NCBI RefSeq assembly: GCF_020667835.1
Contig: NZ_JAFMPR010000003.1
Span: 62,001-126,000 of the forward strand
DNA length: 64,000 bases
DNA from: Roseibaca sp. Y0-43
GTDB taxonomy: Bacteria; Pseudomonadota; Alphaproteobacteria; Rhodobacterales; Rhodobacteraceae
Direction of reading: 5' to 3'
Of the stretch, positions 18,703 through 30,741 are shown piece by piece; within the stretch, counting starts at the first letter, position 1; each line of letters opens with the position of its first letter. The notes beneath the pieces were generated by a model. That model saw nothing but the letters and a program-made list of their open reading frames with translations, was not told the origin of the DNA and made no database searches. Position numbers and translations under genes: made by a program.

Positions 18703-19566
18703 TTGGACACGGCTGTGAACAGGGTGACGATCGTCACCGTCGCGTATAACAGCGCCAAGGTGCTTCCCGGTATGCTGGGGTCCCTTCCCGAAGGGGTTCC
18801 GGCGATCATTGTCGACAACGCCTCTACCGACACCGGCATGTTGCGTGGTCTTGTCAGGCCGAACGTGTCGCTTCTGGAACAGCCCGAAAACACCGGCTTC
18901 GGGCGGGCCTGCAACGCGGGCGCGGCACAGGCCAAGACCGAATTCCTGCTTTTCCTGAACCCCGATGCGCGGCTTGTGCCCGACACGCTGGCGCAGCTTG
19001 TCGCCGCCGCCGACCGCTACCCGGATGCCGTGGGCTTTAACCCGCGCTTTACCGACGATGCAGGTGTACCCGCCTTCAAACGCACCTGCCACCTGCTGCC
19101 CCGGTCCGACTGGATGCCGCGCGGCCAGCCTGCCGCCGATTGTGACCTGCCGGTGCTGTCCGGGGCCGCGATTTTCGTGCGCCGGGCCGATTTCGAAGCG
19201 GTAGGCGGGTTCGATCCCAACATTTTCCTGTTTTTCGAAGATGACGACCTGTCGCTGCGCCTGCGCAAACGTGGCCGGTTGATGTTCATCCGCGACGCGC
19301 TTGTGCAGCATACCGGCGGCGGCGCATCGGTGCCTAACCCGCGCGTGGAATGGCTGAAAGCGTGGCATTTTGGCTATTCGCGCATCTATGCCTCGCGCAA
19401 GCATGGGCGGCGCTTTGCCTTTGCCAAGACCCTCGTGCGCGCCATTCCCCGCGCGCTGTCGCCGCGTGTCTTGTTTTCGGCGGCGCATCGTGCAGAAAGC
19501 TGGGGCTATCTGGGCGGCATCGTCTACGCCCGGCTTGGCCGCCCCAACCCAGGAGATCGGATATGA
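18703..19566 (+). CDS. Glycosyltransferase family 2 (rhamnosyltransferase-like)
   Basis: A 287-residue inverting GT-A glycosyltransferase. The nucleotide-sugar fold is visible as VTIVTVAYNSAKVL, IIVDNASTD, NTGFGRACNAG and the metal-binding region FLLFLNPDARL. The acceptor-side motif FFEDDDLSLRLRKRG is typical of rhamnosyltransferase-like members. The likely start is the TTG at 18703, 21 bases after pnp, with GGGAAG upstream. Its stop overlaps the next gene's ATG (ATGA), so the two act as a pair, probably on surface glycan. Confidence 0.85.
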   Translation: MDTAVNRVTIVTVAYNSAKVLPGMLGSLPEGVPAIIVDNASTDTGMLRGLVRPNVSLLEQPENTGFGRACNAGAAQAKTEFLLFLNPDARLVPDTLAQLVAAADRYPDAVGFNPRFTDDAGVPAFKRTCHLLPRSDWMPRGQPAADCDLPVLSGAAIFVRRADFEAVGGFDPNIFLFFEDDDLSLRLRKRGRLMFIRDALVQHTGGGASVPNPRVEWLKAWHFGYSRIYASRKHGRRFAFAKTLVRAIPRALSPRVLFSAAHRAESWGYLGGIVYARLGRPNPGDRI

Positions 19567-20312
19567 AATTCATGAAACGGCCGCGGCGCTTGGCCCTTCT
19601 CTGGGTGTTGGAACGGTTCGGCATCTCGACCGAGGTGTTTTACCCCTACGGGGTCGAAGTGCATGTGCCCAAGCATTCCGACCTATCCATGCGCTACAAC
19701 CTTGTGCGCAAGCGCCCATACGAGGTGGGCGAGGCGCGGATGATCCAGAACTTTCTGAAACCCGGCACGCATGTGGTGGAGCTGGGTGGCTGCGTGGGGG
19801 TCATCTCAGCGCTGATCCGCCACGTCATCGGCCCCGATGCACAGCATGTGGTGGTCGAGGCTGACCCCGATCTGGCGCAGGTTTGCGGCGCGAATGCCGC
19901 GCGCGAAGCACGGCCCGGCGCGATGACCTTGGTCAACGCCGCGGTGGATTATTCAGGCGCGCAGACCGTGCGTTTCGCCGCAGGCCATAACGCGCATGTC
20001 GGCCATATTGCCGAGGATGGTGAAGATGGCCGCGACGTGCCGACCACCACCCTTGCCGCGCTTATGCCGCACCTGCCGCAGGACGGCGAAGCGGCCCTTG
20101 TCTGCGACATCGAAGGGGCAGAACTGGCACTTTGCGCCACCGATGCCGCGCATCTTGCGCGCTTCGATCTGGTCATTCTGGAAACCCACCCGAACGTGTA
20201 TCCTGCTGGTGTATCGGATCTGAACCGGATCCGTCAGCAGATGGACACCGCCGGGTTCGAGGTGATCGACGAATACGAGCAAGTCATCGGCTTTCGCCGC
20301 CGCGCGGCCTAG
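19563..20312 (+). CDS. FkbM family methyltransferase
   Basis: A 249-residue SAM-dependent methyltransferase of the FkbM type. The SAM-binding motif is THVVELGGCVGVISALI, followed by VVVEADPDL and the family's LVCDIEGAE acidic motif; the C-terminal VILETHPNVYP fits. The ATG lies within the stop of the upstream glycosyltransferase gene and has GGAGATCGG just upstream. Members O-methylate sugars or polyketides; pairing with a GT2 suggests sugar O-methylation. Confidence 0.85.
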   Translation: MKFMKRPRRLALLWVLERFGISTEVFYPYGVEVHVPKHSDLSMRYNLVRKRPYEVGEARMIQNFLKPGTHVVELGGCVGVISALIRHVIGPDAQHVVVEADPDLAQVCGANAAREARPGAMTLVNAAVDYSGAQTVRFAAGHNAHVGHIAEDGEDGRDVPTTTLAALMPHLPQDGEAALVCDIEGAELALCATDAAHLARFDLVILETHPNVYPAGVSDLNRIRQQMDTAGFEVIDEYEQVIGFRRRAA

Positions 20313-20320
20313 ACGCATCG

Positions 20321-20728
20321 TCAGGCGTGCGTATCCAATGCGGGCGGCTGATCTTTCTCGGAATCCATCCGGCTAACGTTTCTGTAGCCCTCGACCTCTG
20401 GCGCTGGCAGCGGTGCCTCCGATTCTTCTTGAATTTCCGACAAATCAGGCGGGTCATTGCGCGTTTCGCGCATGTGCTGGAGGACGTTCACCTCGAACGT
20501 GGGGGGTGGCCCGACCAGCCGGTCGCGCTTGTCCGGCACCGGCAAGGTATCGCGCTGGCCCGCAAGGTCGGTGCGGCTAGCGGCCTTGGCCTGCTGCACG
20601 GCGGCTTGGGTCAATGTGGCGCTGACGGGTGCCGGGCCGCGCGGGCCGGACATGGCCGCCAATGCGACCGGGTCGCGCGGCGGCAAGGCGGAAGAGGACG
20701 CGCCGGAAATTGGCGGAATCTGTGACAT
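20321..20728 (-). CDS. Hypothetical proline-rich protein
   Basis: A 135-residue protein I do not recognise. It is rich in Pro, Ala, Asp and Glu, has no membrane segment or signal peptide, and looks mostly disordered (MSQIPPISGASSSALPPRDPV). A GGGGGG ribosome site stands before the ATG. It lies downstream of eno in the same orientation, beyond an inverted repeat, and converges with the FkbM gene 8 bases away. Confidence 0.55.
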   Translation of the reverse strand: MSQIPPISGASSSALPPRDPVALAAMSGPRGPAPVSATLTQAAVQQAKAASRTDLAGQRDTLPVPDKRDRLVGPPPTFEVNVLQHMRETRNDPPDLSEIQEESEAPLPAPEVEGYRNVSRMDSEKDQPPALDTHA

Positions 20729-20795
20729 ATGGCCCCCCGATGATACGGAAAACAGCTCAAGTCACTTACGCTATCTGATTCGCCTTAACAGAAGG

Positions 20796-20830
20796 TTTCG
20801 GCGCGCGGCGGGACTCACCACGCGCCGAAA
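20796..20830 (-). terminator. Inverted repeat after eno, probable terminator
   Basis: TTTCGGCGCG (20796-20805) and CGCGCCGAAA (20821-20830) form a perfect 10-base-pair stem with a 15-base loop, starting 5 bases after the eno stop. There is no clear T-run on the minus strand, so it may stabilise the mRNA 3' end or terminate weakly. Confidence 0.5.
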
Positions 20831-20835
20831 AAGGG

Positions 20836-23036
<2,201 letters not shown>

Positions 23037-23089
23037 GGGGTAGTCTTTCACAGGTTAACTTTGGCTCAGAGCTACACAAGCCACCGCCC

Positions 23090-23127
23090 CGTGAAAAGCA
23101 AAAAGCGCGCCCGGCGGGGCGCGCTTT
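23090..23127 (-). terminator. Intrinsic terminator of petABC
   Basis: On the minus strand an 11-base-pair stem (AAAGCGCGCCC with GGGCGCGCTTT, 23102-23112 and 23117-23127) with a 4-base loop is followed by TTGCTTTTC. It lies 22 bases beyond the cytochrome c1 stop. Confidence 0.85.
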
Positions 23128-23149
23128 GTCTTGCGGTCGCAAAAGCGGT

Positions 23150-23938
23150 TTACTCTTCTTTCGCGGCGCGTTTGATCGGTGCCCAAAGCTGCTTGTTGGT
23201 CAGGTACAGCAGGGCTGCCAAAACCGACAGGAAGATGACACCGACAAAGCCGGCCTGCTTGCGTTCGACCATTTTCGGCTCTGCGGTCCACATCAGGAAC
23301 GCGGCCACGTCCTGCGCCTGCTGTTCTGCCGTGGCAGGGGTGCCATCGGCATAGACGATGCCGTCATCATACAGCACCGGCGCCATCGACACCCAGCTGG
23401 CCGATGCGGTGTTGTAATAGAACATCGAGCCGGCTTCGAACTTTTCTTCGCCGTTAAAGCCGTTGGCGAAGGACGCGATGTATTCCGCGCCGCCCATCCC
23501 GTTGATGAGCTGGTTGATGCCAAGGCCGTAGGGGCCGGAGAAGCCGACGCGCGATTTGGCCATCAGGCTCAGGTCGGGCGCGCCTTCGAATTGCGATTCC
23601 GGGAAGTGGTCCGGGCCAGCCGCCGTGCGCCAGTCGCGCAGCTCTGGATCCCAGATTTCATAGAATTCCGCATAGGCACGCATCTGGTCTTCGGGCAGCT
23701 CGGGGCCGTTCGGGTCGCTCAGATTGCGGAACGCAACCTTTTCCAACCCGTGGCACGACGCGCAAACCTCTGTGTAGACCTGCAAACCGCGCTGAAGCTG
23801 GTTGCGGTCATAGGTGCCAAACGGCCCTTCAAACGAGAAATCGTAGTCGATGATCTCGCCCTTTTCCCCGGCAGCAAAGGCCGGGGACATGGACAGAAGG
23901 GCTGCCGTGACTGCGGAAGCGGCGAGTTTCTTGAACAT
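23150..23938 (-). CDS. petC: Ubiquinol-cytochrome c reductase, cytochrome c1
   Basis: Haem c subunit of the bc1 complex, passing electrons from the Rieske centre to soluble or anchored cytochrome c. The 262 residues have a signal peptide (about 1-22, ending SPAFAAG), haem site [16 protein letters not shown] (Cys59, Cys62, His63), and a C-terminal anchor helix near residues 232-250 ([21 protein letters not shown]). Met in the region around [12 protein letters not shown] or DLSLMAKSR would be the sixth ligand. It is the last gene of petABC. Confidence 0.96.
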   Translation of the reverse strand: MFKKLAASAVTAALLSMSPAFAAGEKGEIIDYDFSFEGPFGTYDRNQLQRGLQVYTEVCASCHGLEKVAFRNLSDPNGPELPEDQMRAYAEFYEIWDPELRDWRTAAGPDHFPESQFEGAPDLSLMAKSRVGFSGPYGLGINQLINGMGGAEYIASFANGFNGEEKFEAGSMFYYNTASASWVSMAPVLYDDGIVYADGTPATAEQQAQDVAAFLMWTAEPKMVERKQAGFVGVIFLSVLAALLYLTNKQLWAPIKRAAKEE

Positions 23939-23961
23939 TCTATCTCTCCAATTTCCGTCAG

Positions 23962-25311
23962 TTATTCAGCCGGAACCGGCTCTGGCGAAGGACCATTGCC
24001 GCCCGATTTCTTCTTGACCGAGGCTTTGAAGTCTTCCTCGATCGTTGCGGGCTGCGGCAGCGGCTTCTCGATCACGCCCAGAATGGGCAGGATGACCAGG
24101 AAATACGCGAACCAGTAGGTCGTCCCGATCAGCGCGATCGTGCTGTAGATGCCTTCGGCCGGCATTGCGCCTGCCCACATCAGCACGAAGAAGTTGACCA
24201 CGAACAGCCAGAACCACCACTTGAACATGGGGCGGTAGCGGCCCGAGCGCACCGAGGACGTGTCCAGCCACGGCACCAGTGCCATCACGAAGATGGAACC
24301 GAACATGGCCAGCACCCCGAAGAACGCCGCGTCGATGATGCCGAAGGACAGCCAGTTCACGGCCATCACGACCCACACGTCAGAGGTAAAGGCGCGCAGG
24401 ATCGCGTAGAACGGCAGGAAGTACCATTCCGGCACGATATGCGACGGCGTCACCAGCGGGTTCGCTTCGATGTAGTTGTCCGGGTGGCCAAGGAACTGCG
24501 GCATGAAGCCCACGAGCGCCCAGAACAGCGCGAAGATCACAACCAGCGCGAACAGATCCTTGATGACGAAATAGGGCCAGAAGGGCAGCGTGTCTTTCGC
24601 CGCTTCTTCCTTCGACGTGCGGCGCACATCAACACCCGTGGGGTTGTTGTTGCCGGTGGTGTGGAAGGCCCAGATATGCAGGATCGACAGACCCAGGATC
24701 ACGAAGGGCAGCAGGTAGTGCAGCGAGAAGAAGCGCGTCAGCGTGGCATTGCCCACGGCCGGCCCGCCCAGAAGCCAGGTTTGCAGCGTCTCGCCAATGC
24801 CGGGGATCGCGCCGAACAGGCCGGTAATCACGGTTGCACCCCAGAAGGACATCTGGCCCCAAGGCAGCACATAGCCCATGAACGCGGTCGCCATCATCGC
24901 CAGATAGATGAGCATCCCGATGATCCAGGTCACTTCGCGCGGCGATTTGTAGCTGCCGTAATACAGGCCACGGAAAATGTGGATGTAAACGGCGGCAAAG
25001 AACAGCATCGCGCCGTTCTGGTGCAGGTAACGCAGCATGAACCCGCCGTTCACGTTGCGCATGATGTGCTCGACGCTGGCGAATGCCAGATCGGCATCGG
25101 GGGTGTAGTGCATCACCAGCACAATGCCGGTCACGATTTGCAGCACTAGGCAGGCCATCAGGACGATGCCCCAGATCCACATCCAGTTCAGGTTCTTGGG
25201 CGTGGGAATCATGATGGTGTCGTAAATCAGCCCGACGATGGGCAGACGCCGATGCATCCACTTCTCTGCGTTGCTATTCGGCTCGTAATGGTCGTGCGGA
25301 ATACCAGACAT
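23962..25311 (-). CDS. petB: Ubiquinol-cytochrome c reductase, cytochrome b
   Basis: Core membrane subunit of the bc1 complex holding haems bL and bH and the Qo/Qi quinone sites. The 449 residues form eight transmembrane helices. The Qo-site PEWY loop ([18 protein letters not shown]), the helix with [26 protein letters not shown] and paired histidines ([10 protein letters not shown] region; [20 protein letters not shown]) are visible. The 10-kb neighbourhood contains the cytochrome c that could accept its electrons. Confidence 0.97.
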   Translation of the reverse strand: MSGIPHDHYEPNSNAEKWMHRRLPIVGLIYDTIMIPTPKNLNWMWIWGIVLMACLVLQIVTGIVLVMHYTPDADLAFASVEHIMRNVNGGFMLRYLHQNGAMLFFAAVYIHIFRGLYYGSYKSPREVTWIIGMLIYLAMMATAFMGYVLPWGQMSFWGATVITGLFGAIPGIGETLQTWLLGGPAVGNATLTRFFSLHYLLPFVILGLSILHIWAFHTTGNNNPTGVDVRRTSKEEAAKDTLPFWPYFVIKDLFALVVIFALFWALVGFMPQFLGHPDNYIEANPLVTPSHIVPEWYFLPFYAILRAFTSDVWVVMAVNWLSFGIIDAAFFGVLAMFGSIFVMALVPWLDTSSVRSGRYRPMFKWWFWLFVVNFFVLMWAGAMPAEGIYSTIALIGTTYWFAYFLVILPILGVIEKPLPQPATIEEDFKASVKKKSGGNGPSPEPVPAE

Positions 25312-25323
25312 GTATTCTCTCCT

Positions 25324-25887
25324 TTAACCGAGCTGGATGGTGGTTTCGTCGACGAAGGTCGCGACGGGAATATGCATGTTTTCCGGGGCCGGGCCGCGGC
25401 GAATGCGGCCTGCGGTGTCGTAATGCGACCCGTGGCAGGGGCAGAACCAGCCGCCGAAATCGCCCGCGCCATTGCCCAGCGGCACACAGCCCAGATGGGT
25501 GCACACGCCGGTCATCACCAGCCATTCGCCCGCGTCATCCATGGTGCGGTTTTCGTCCGACGCATCGGTGCCCGGCTTGTTGGGGTTGCGCGATTCCTGG
25601 TCGATCGTCAGCTCGTCCACGGACACGGCGCGTCCGGCCTCGATCTCTTCGGCGGTGCGGCGGCGCAGGAACACCGGCTTGCCAAGGAAGCTGACCGTCA
25701 ACTGGCTACCCGGTTCCAGACCGCCGACATCGACAAAAATCGACGACAAGGCCTGAACATCGGCGGTCGGGTTCATCTGGTTGACCAGCGGCCAGATAGC
25801 GGCCCCTGCGGTCACGGCACCCGCACCTGCGGTTGCGTAATAGATGAAATCCCGACGGGTGCTTTCGTGGTCATCAGCGTGGGACAC
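25324..25887 (-). CDS. petA: Ubiquinol-cytochrome c reductase, Rieske iron-sulfur subunit
   Basis: A 187-residue 2Fe-2S protein. I chose the GTG at 25885-25887 ([21 protein letters not shown]), with GGGAGA upstream, because it gives the Rhodobacter family length; an upstream ATG would add 18 unmatched residues. A twin-arginine motif (STRRDF) and helix at about 13-34 direct and anchor it. Cluster ligands are Cys129 and His131 (CTHLGC) and Cys149 and His152 (CPCHGSHYD), with the Cys134-Cys151 disulfide. It leads the petABC operon. Confidence 0.95.
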   Translation of the reverse strand: MSHADDHESTRRDFIYYATAGAGAVTAGAAIWPLVNQMNPTADVQALSSIFVDVGGLEPGSQLTVSFLGKPVFLRRRTAEEIEAGRAVSVDELTIDQESRNPNKPGTDASDENRTMDDAGEWLVMTGVCTHLGCVPLGNGAGDFGGWFCPCHGSHYDTAGRIRRGPAPENMHIPVATFVDETTIQLG

Positions 25888-26056
25888 GAGCGTTCTCCCT
25901 TTCTCATGGGTACGAGGGCTGCATTTATGGACAGGCCGCACAGAAATGCGGCCCCTCGCGTGTCGATGTAGCGGGGAAAGGGGGGTGCGTCCAGCTTTGA
26001 AAGGGTGGAATCCTGTCGCACTAGCACCGATTTTATCGGTTTTTGCGCAGTTTGCG
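25888..26056. promoter_or_regulatory. petABC upstream region
   Basis: The 169 bases between petA and the glutathione transferase gene have no reading frame worth calling and should contain the petABC promoter. I see GGGAGA before the GTG but no convincing -35/-10 pair or operator. Confidence 0.35.
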
Positions 26057-26674
26057 CTAATTTGGCGGCGCTGTCGCGATCATCGCGTCGCGCGCATCCA
26101 TCTTGGCCTGCCAAGCGCCAAGCTGCGGCGCCATGTCACGCCAGCCGCGTGCGCCATGACGCAGGTCCAGATAGCCCAGCGCACAGGCCAAGGCGATCTG
26201 CCCCATGCAAAGCGGCCCGGCCAGATAGGCCATCCATCGCTCTTCCAGTGTGGCAAGGCTGCGGGCGATTTTCGACCAATGCCCTTCGACGATCTGGGGC
26301 ATCTGCATGGCATCCGGGCGCAGGCGCGATTCGTAGACCATCAGCAGCGCCGCATCGAGCATTCCGTCGGCAGTTGCCTCTAGCGTCAGGCAATCCCATT
26401 GCCGCGCGCCGGTGGGGTAAAAACGGTGGCCCGCCAAGGCATCCAGATAGCGGCAGATCACCCGGCTGTCGTAAAGCGCGCCGCCATCGGGCCGGGTCAG
26501 CACCGGCACCTTGCCCAGCGGATTCGCGCCTACGGGCACCGTGCCGGGGTCAAGCGGCGTGCCAGAGGCCGGCACAAGCGCGATGCGGTCCAAAAGCCCC
26601 GCCTCATGCGCCAGCACCATCACCTTGCGCACATAGGGAGAGGTTGCACTGTGATAAAGCGTCAGCCCGCTCAT
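26057..26674 (-). CDS. Glutathione S-transferase family protein
   Basis: A 205-residue thioredoxin-fold/helical GST. The N-terminus [24 protein letters not shown] has the catalytic Ser region, and [28 protein letters not shown] is the glutathione-binding segment (cis-Pro and Asp/Ser motif). The C-terminal half is helical. It starts inside the stop of the 94-residue upstream gene (ATGA) so it is translationally coupled, and probably belongs to an aroC-led transcript. Confidence 0.88.
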   Translation of the reverse strand: MSGLTLYHSATSPYVRKVMVLAHEAGLLDRIALVPASGTPLDPGTVPVGANPLGKVPVLTRPDGGALYDSRVICRYLDALAGHRFYPTGARQWDCLTLEATADGMLDAALLMVYESRLRPDAMQMPQIVEGHWSKIARSLATLEERWMAYLAGPLCMGQIALACALGYLDLRHGARGWRDMAPQLGAWQAKMDARDAMIATAPPN

Positions 26675-26955
26675 ACCCGGCGCACCCGGATGCGGCCCAG
26701 AAGGCTTGCGTCAATCTCGAAACCGGGGCCGTTTTCGCCCAAGCGCACCACGCGACGCACGCGACCGGCCATGTTCCATTGCTGACGGTCGCGGGCATGG
26801 TGGCCGGTCAGCCCCTCGGGCAGCTCATCCATCGCGTCCTCGGCGCGCTGGTCGACGCGCCCGCGTTCCATCTGGCGGGCAATGACATATCCGGCAAGAG
26901 CAATCGCGCCGTAGCGCGCGGCGGTGGCGGCAATCGGGGCAAGGGGGACGGGCAT
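26671..26955 (-). CDS. Hypothetical protein, coupled to a GST gene
   Basis: A 94-residue protein without a family I can name. Residues about 8-27 (IAATAARYGAIALAGYVIAR) could form one membrane helix; the rest is charged and ends RIRVRRV. It follows aroC by 54 bases and overlaps the GST gene by 4 bases. A GGAGG site precedes the ATG. Confidence 0.65.
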   Translation of the reverse strand: MPVPLAPIAATAARYGAIALAGYVIARQMERGRVDQRAEDAMDELPEGLTGHHARDRQQWNMAGRVRRVVRLGENGPGFEIDASLLGRIRVRRV

Positions 26956-27009
26956 GGCTTCCTCCGGTCAGACTACCGGAAATTTATCAGGCATTTCCGC
27001 CCTGTCCAT

Positions 27010-28125
27010 TCACGTTTGCGGGCCGATCCGACCCACCGGCCCAAGCGCGCCCGTCTGGCCGCGTTGCAGGAGCACCTGATCCAGCAGCACGCAGGCCATC
27101 ATCGCCTCGGCCACCGGCACCGCGCGAATACCCACGCAAGGATCATGCCGCCCCTTGGTGACAACGCTGTTCGGGCTGCCATCGCGCAGGATGGAATCGC
27201 GCGGCGTGGTGATGGAACTCGTTGGCTTCACGGCGAAACGCACGATCACGTCCTGCCCGGTAGAGATACCGCCCAGAATACCGCCCGCCTTGTTGCTGCG
27301 GTAGGCAGGGCCATCCGCGCCCATGTCGATCTCGTCCGCGTTCTCCACGCCGGTCAGGCTGGCGGCATCCATCCCCGCGCCAATCTCAACGCCTTTGACC
27401 GCGTTGATCGACATCATCGCGGCGGCAAGGTCTGTATCCAGCTTGGCATAGATCGGCGCGCCAATGCCCGCGGGCAGACCCTTGGCCACGACCTCGATCG
27501 TCGCGCCCACGGAATTGCCATCCTTGCGCAGCGCATCCAGCGCGCGGGCCCAATCCTCGGCGGCTTGGGCGTCGGGCACCCAGAACGGGTTGCGTGCGAT
27601 CTCAGCCTCATCAAACCGGGCGCGGTCAATATGGTGCGGCCCCATCTGCACCATGTAGCCCAAGATTTTCAGATCGGGCAAAAGCTGGCCCAGCGCCGCG
27701 CGCGCCACGCCACCCGCTGCCACCCGCGCCGCCGTTTCGCGTGCCGATGACCGCCCGCCGCCGCGCGGGTCACGCAGCCCGTATTTCTGGAAATAGGTTA
27801 TGTCGGCATGGCCGGGGCGGAACGTGTCGGCAATATTGCCGTAATCCTTGCTGCGCTGATCCACGTTGCGGATCATCAGCTGAATGGGCGTGCCGGTGGT
27901 GTGGCCCTCATAGACGCCCGAGAGGATTTCCACCTCGTCCGGTTCGCGCCGCTGCGTGGTGTGCCGGTTCTGCCCCGGTTTGCGCTTGTCCAGCCACTGC
28001 TGGATCATCGCCTCGTCCAAGGGCACACCCGGCGGGCACCCATCAACCGTGGCGCCCAGCGCAGGCCCATGGCTTTCGCCCCATGTCGTCACACGAAACA
28101 GATGACCGAATGTGTTGAAGCTCAT
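27010..28125 (-). CDS. aroC: Chorismate synthase
   Basis: Makes chorismate from 5-enolpyruvylshikimate-3-phosphate using reduced FMN, the branch point to aromatic amino acids (and so upstream of pheA at 2 kb). The 371 residues start [33 protein letters not shown] and show [39 protein letters not shown]-like [12 protein letters not shown], and [22 protein letters not shown]. The ATG at 28123-28125 with AAAGGAG upstream is clear; longer frames are spurious. Confidence 0.96.
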   Translation of the reverse strand: MSFNTFGHLFRVTTWGESHGPALGATVDGCPPGVPLDEAMIQQWLDKRKPGQNRHTTQRREPDEVEILSGVYEGHTTGTPIQLMIRNVDQRSKDYGNIADTFRPGHADITYFQKYGLRDPRGGGRSSARETAARVAAGGVARAALGQLLPDLKILGYMVQMGPHHIDRARFDEAEIARNPFWVPDAQAAEDWARALDALRKDGNSVGATIEVVAKGLPAGIGAPIYAKLDTDLAAAMMSINAVKGVEIGAGMDAASLTGVENADEIDMGADGPAYRSNKAGGILGGISTGQDVIVRFAVKPTSSITTPRDSILRDGSPNSVVTKGRHDPCVGIRAVPVAEAMMACVLLDQVLLQRGQTGALGPVGRIGPQT

Positions 28126-28198
28126 GCGCGTGCTCTCCTTTGGGCAACCCATAGCGGGCGCGCGGGCCATGCTCAAGCCACAGCGCGCCCGAGTGTGT

Positions 28199-29401
28199 TT
28201 AGCCCACCACGTTGAACGCAGGCCCATAGGGGTAGCCCGTGATGTTCTCGTTCCCCGTTTCGGTGATAATCAGGATGTCATGTTCGCGGTAGCCGCCCGC
28301 GCCGGGCTGGCCGTGGGGGATGGTCAGCATCGGCTCCATGGAAATCACCATGCCCGGCTCCAGCACCGTGTCGATATCCTCGCGCAGCTCCAGCCCCGCC
28401 TCGCGCCCGTAGTAATGCGACAGCACGCCGAAGCTATGGCCATAGCCGAAGGTGCGGTAGTGCAGCAGGTCGCGCTCGGCAAAGAAGGCGTTGATCTGCT
28501 CCGTCACTTCCGCGCAGGTCGCACCGGGTTTGAGCAAGCTCATCCCGTATTCATGCGCCGCGACATTGGCCTGCCAGATAGCAAGCGAGGCGTCGTCAAC
28601 TTGGCCCACGAACATGGTGCGTTCCAAGGCCGTGTAATAGCCCGAAATCATGGGGAAGGTGTTCAGCGACAGAATATCGCCGCACTGCAAGGCCCGCGCC
28701 GTTACGGGGTTATGCGCCCCGTCGGTGTTGATACCCGACTGGAACCACACCCAAGTGTCGCGATATTCGGCATCCGGAAAGCGGCGCGCGATTTCCAACT
28801 CCATCGCGTCGCGCCCGGCCATGGCCACGTTGATCTCGCGCGCGCCAACACGGATGGCATCGCGGATCGCATAACCGCCAATATCCGCCACCTGCGCACC
28901 GTGGCGGATCAGGTCCAGCTCGGCAGGCGATTTGTGCATCCGTTGGCGCATCGTGGCGGGGGCGATGTCGCGCGCGGCGGACGGTTGCAAAAACTCATCC
29001 AGCAGCGCCTTTTGCGCCAGCGTCAGATGGTCGCCCTCATACCCAATCGAACGGCCTGTGCCGGTCACAGACCGAATCGCGCGCCAGTAATTGTTCCGCG
29101 CCCAATCGGTATAGGTGATGTTGTCGCCATGACAGCGCCGCCACGGCTGGCCCGCATCAATGCCCGCGCTGATGGTCACGCTTTCCGACGCGGTGACAAC
29201 CAGCGCATAGGGCCGCCCGAACGCGCAATACAAAAACCCCGAATAATAGGCGATGTTGTGCATGGACGTGAACACACAGGCATCAACCCCGGCGGCATCC
29301 ATCGCGGCACGCAACCCGCCCAGCCGGTCGTCATATTCCTGCGGGGTGAATGGCAAAACGCGGTCGCCTTGGTGAAAACGGTAGAATTCGGGACGGTTCA
29401 T
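28199..29401 (-). CDS. Creatinase (creatine amidinohydrolase)
   Basis: Hydrolyses creatine to sarcosine and urea. The 400 residues align along their whole length, from memory, with Pseudomonas creatinase: [63 protein letters not shown] with catalytic His230, and [21 protein letters not shown]. It has the pita-bread fold of M24 peptidases, but the near identity of these blocks favours creatinase over an aminopeptidase. AAGGAGAGG precedes the ATG. No creatininase or sarcosine oxidase gene adjoins it. Confidence 0.9.
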   Translation of the reverse strand: MNRPEFYRFHQGDRVLPFTPQEYDDRLGGLRAAMDAAGVDACVFTSMHNIAYYSGFLYCAFGRPYALVVTASESVTISAGIDAGQPWRRCHGDNITYTDWARNNYWRAIRSVTGTGRSIGYEGDHLTLAQKALLDEFLQPSAARDIAPATMRQRMHKSPAELDLIRHGAQVADIGGYAIRDAIRVGAREINVAMAGRDAMELEIARRFPDAEYRDTWVWFQSGINTDGAHNPVTARALQCGDILSLNTFPMISGYYTALERTMFVGQVDDASLAIWQANVAAHEYGMSLLKPGATCAEVTEQINAFFAERDLLHYRTFGYGHSFGVLSHYYGREAGLELREDIDTVLEPGMVISMEPMLTIPHGQPGAGGYREHDILIITETGNENITGYPYGPAFNVVG

Positions 29402-29617
29402 GAAACCTCTCCTTCCTGTGGCGCGCATCGGGGGCGGTTCACCCTTCCGCGCGCGCGAAACAGCAAAACCCCGGCGTTCAGGATGGATGATCGGGGCGCG
29501 CGTGTGTCGCGCTGGCGACGCCATCGCCTGCCCTGCGCCTAGCGTTACGCCACGGGACCAAACCGGGCAAGCAAATCCGCCCCTTGCCGCATCGCCCGCG
29601 ACCGACTAGGTGTTGTG
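29402..29617. promoter_or_regulatory. Divergent region between creatinase and the thi riboswitch
   Basis: About 215 bases holding the promoters of the creatinase gene and of thiBPQ. I see no gene and no convincing operator. Confidence 0.35.
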
Positions 29618-29708
29618 GCACCTCGGGGTGCCTGTTTCGCAGGCTGAGATGCGCCATCCGCGCGAACCCGTTGAACCTGAACCGGTTAAGACCGGCGGAG
29701 GGAAGGGA
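29618..29708 (+). ncRNA. TPP riboswitch (THI box)
   Basis: The conserved thiamine pyrophosphate aptamer is present: CTCGGGGTGCC, then GGCTGAGAT, then AACCCGTTGAACCTGAACCGG, TTAAGACCGGCGGAGGGAA. It lies directly upstream of thiBPQ, consistent with repression of thiamine uptake when TPP is plentiful. The 5' boundary is approximate. Confidence 0.95.
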
Positions 29709-29728
29709 CAGGGTCATGCGCCCGCTTC

Positions 29729-29758
29729 AATCTCCGCCTGTCGTGAAGAATGGAGATT
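29729..29758 (+). promoter_or_regulatory. Ribosome-site sequestering hairpin of the thi riboswitch
   Basis: AATCTCC (29729-29735) pairs with GGAGATT (29752-29758), burying the thiB Shine-Dalgarno GGAGA located 7 bases before the ATG. The competing helix is GGCGGAG of the aptamer 3' end (29694-29700) with CTCCGCC (29732-29738). The two cannot coexist, which is the expected ON/OFF switch for translational control. Confidence 0.75.
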
Positions 29759-29763
29759 GAGAC

Positions 29764-30741
29764 ATGAAATCCCCCCTTTTCGCGGCGGCATTCCTTGGCT
29801 TGGCGGCAAGTGCCCAAGCCCAGACGCTGACCGTGCTGGCCCCCGATTATTTCGGCTCTGACTGGGGCCCCGGCCCCGCCATAAAAGAAGGGTTCGAGGC
29901 CCGCTGTGGCACCTGCACGCTGGAATTTCGCACCGGCGACGTGCTGCCCCGCCTGATGCTGGAAGGCGCACGGCTAGAGGCCGATGCCGTGATCGGGCTG
30001 AATACCGACATGACGCTGCGCGCCCGCGAAACCGGGCTGTTCGCACCCCATGGGCGGGATCTGGGTGCGCTGACCGTGCCGGTGGCGTGGGAGGATGACA
30101 CTTTCATCCCCTTCAACTGGTCCTATGCCGCATGGATCTACGACAAAACCCGCGTTGAAAACCCGCCCACCAGTTTTGCCGAACTTGTCACCCGCGATGA
30201 CCTGTCGCTGATCTGGCAAGATCCGCGCTCTTCTGCCTCTGGCCTTGCGCTCATGCTTTGGGTGGATCAGCTTTATGGCGCAGATGCCGGGCCTGTCTGG
30301 GCCGCGCTGTCAGAGCGCACCGTAACCGTGACCGCCGGTTGGTCCGAGGCCTATGGCCTGTTCACAGAGGGCGAGGCGGATATGGTGCTGAGCTACACCA
30401 CCTCGCCCGCCTATCACATCGTGGCAGAGGAAGACGACAGCAAGGCCGCCGCGATTTTTGACGAAGGCCATTACTTCATGGCCGAGGTCGCGGGCGTCCT
30501 GGCAGGGGCGCAAAACCCCGAACTGGCCGCCGATTTCATGGCCTATATCCTGTCGCCCGAATTCCAGAGCATGATCGCCTATGGCAACTGGTCCTACCCA
30601 TCGGCCCTGCCGCGCGACGCTTGGCCAGAGGTGATGCGCGATCTGCCTTTGCCCGACAACGCGCTGTTTTATGACGAAACCCAGGCCGAAGCGCGCCGCC
30701 AGCCTGCGCTTGACCTGTGGCTGGGGGGCATGACGCGGTGA
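29764..30741 (+). CDS. thiB: Thiamine ABC transporter substrate-binding protein
   Basis: Periplasmic binding protein for thiamine or its phosphates. The 325 residues have a signal peptide (about 1-19, LGLAASAQAQ) and ThiB-type blocks: GPAIKEGFEARCGTCTLEFRTGD, DAVIGLNTDM, FIPFNWSYAAWIYDKT, IWQDPRSSASGLALMLW and YTTSPAYHI. It is under the TPP riboswitch and heads thiBPQ; the thiP GTG start overlaps its stop (GTGA). Confidence 0.95.
   Translation: MKSPLFAAAFLGLAASAQAQTLTVLAPDYFGSDWGPGPAIKEGFEARCGTCTLEFRTGDVLPRLMLEGARLEADAVIGLNTDMTLRARETGLFAPHGRDLGALTVPVAWEDDTFIPFNWSYAAWIYDKTRVENPPTSFAELVTRDDLSLIWQDPRSSASGLALMLWVDQLYGADAGPVWAALSERTVTVTAGWSEAYGLFTEGEADMVLSYTTSPAYHIVAEEDDSKAAAIFDEGHYFMAEVAGVLAGAQNPELAADFMAYILSPEFQSMIAYGNWSYPSALPRDAWPEVMRDLPLPDNALFYDETQAEARRQPALDLWLGGMTR

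Noticed and set aside
16843-19488. 881-residue open frame antisense to pnp and the glycosyltransferase
   Set aside because: Antisense to two recognisable genes, low-complexity composition, no domain.
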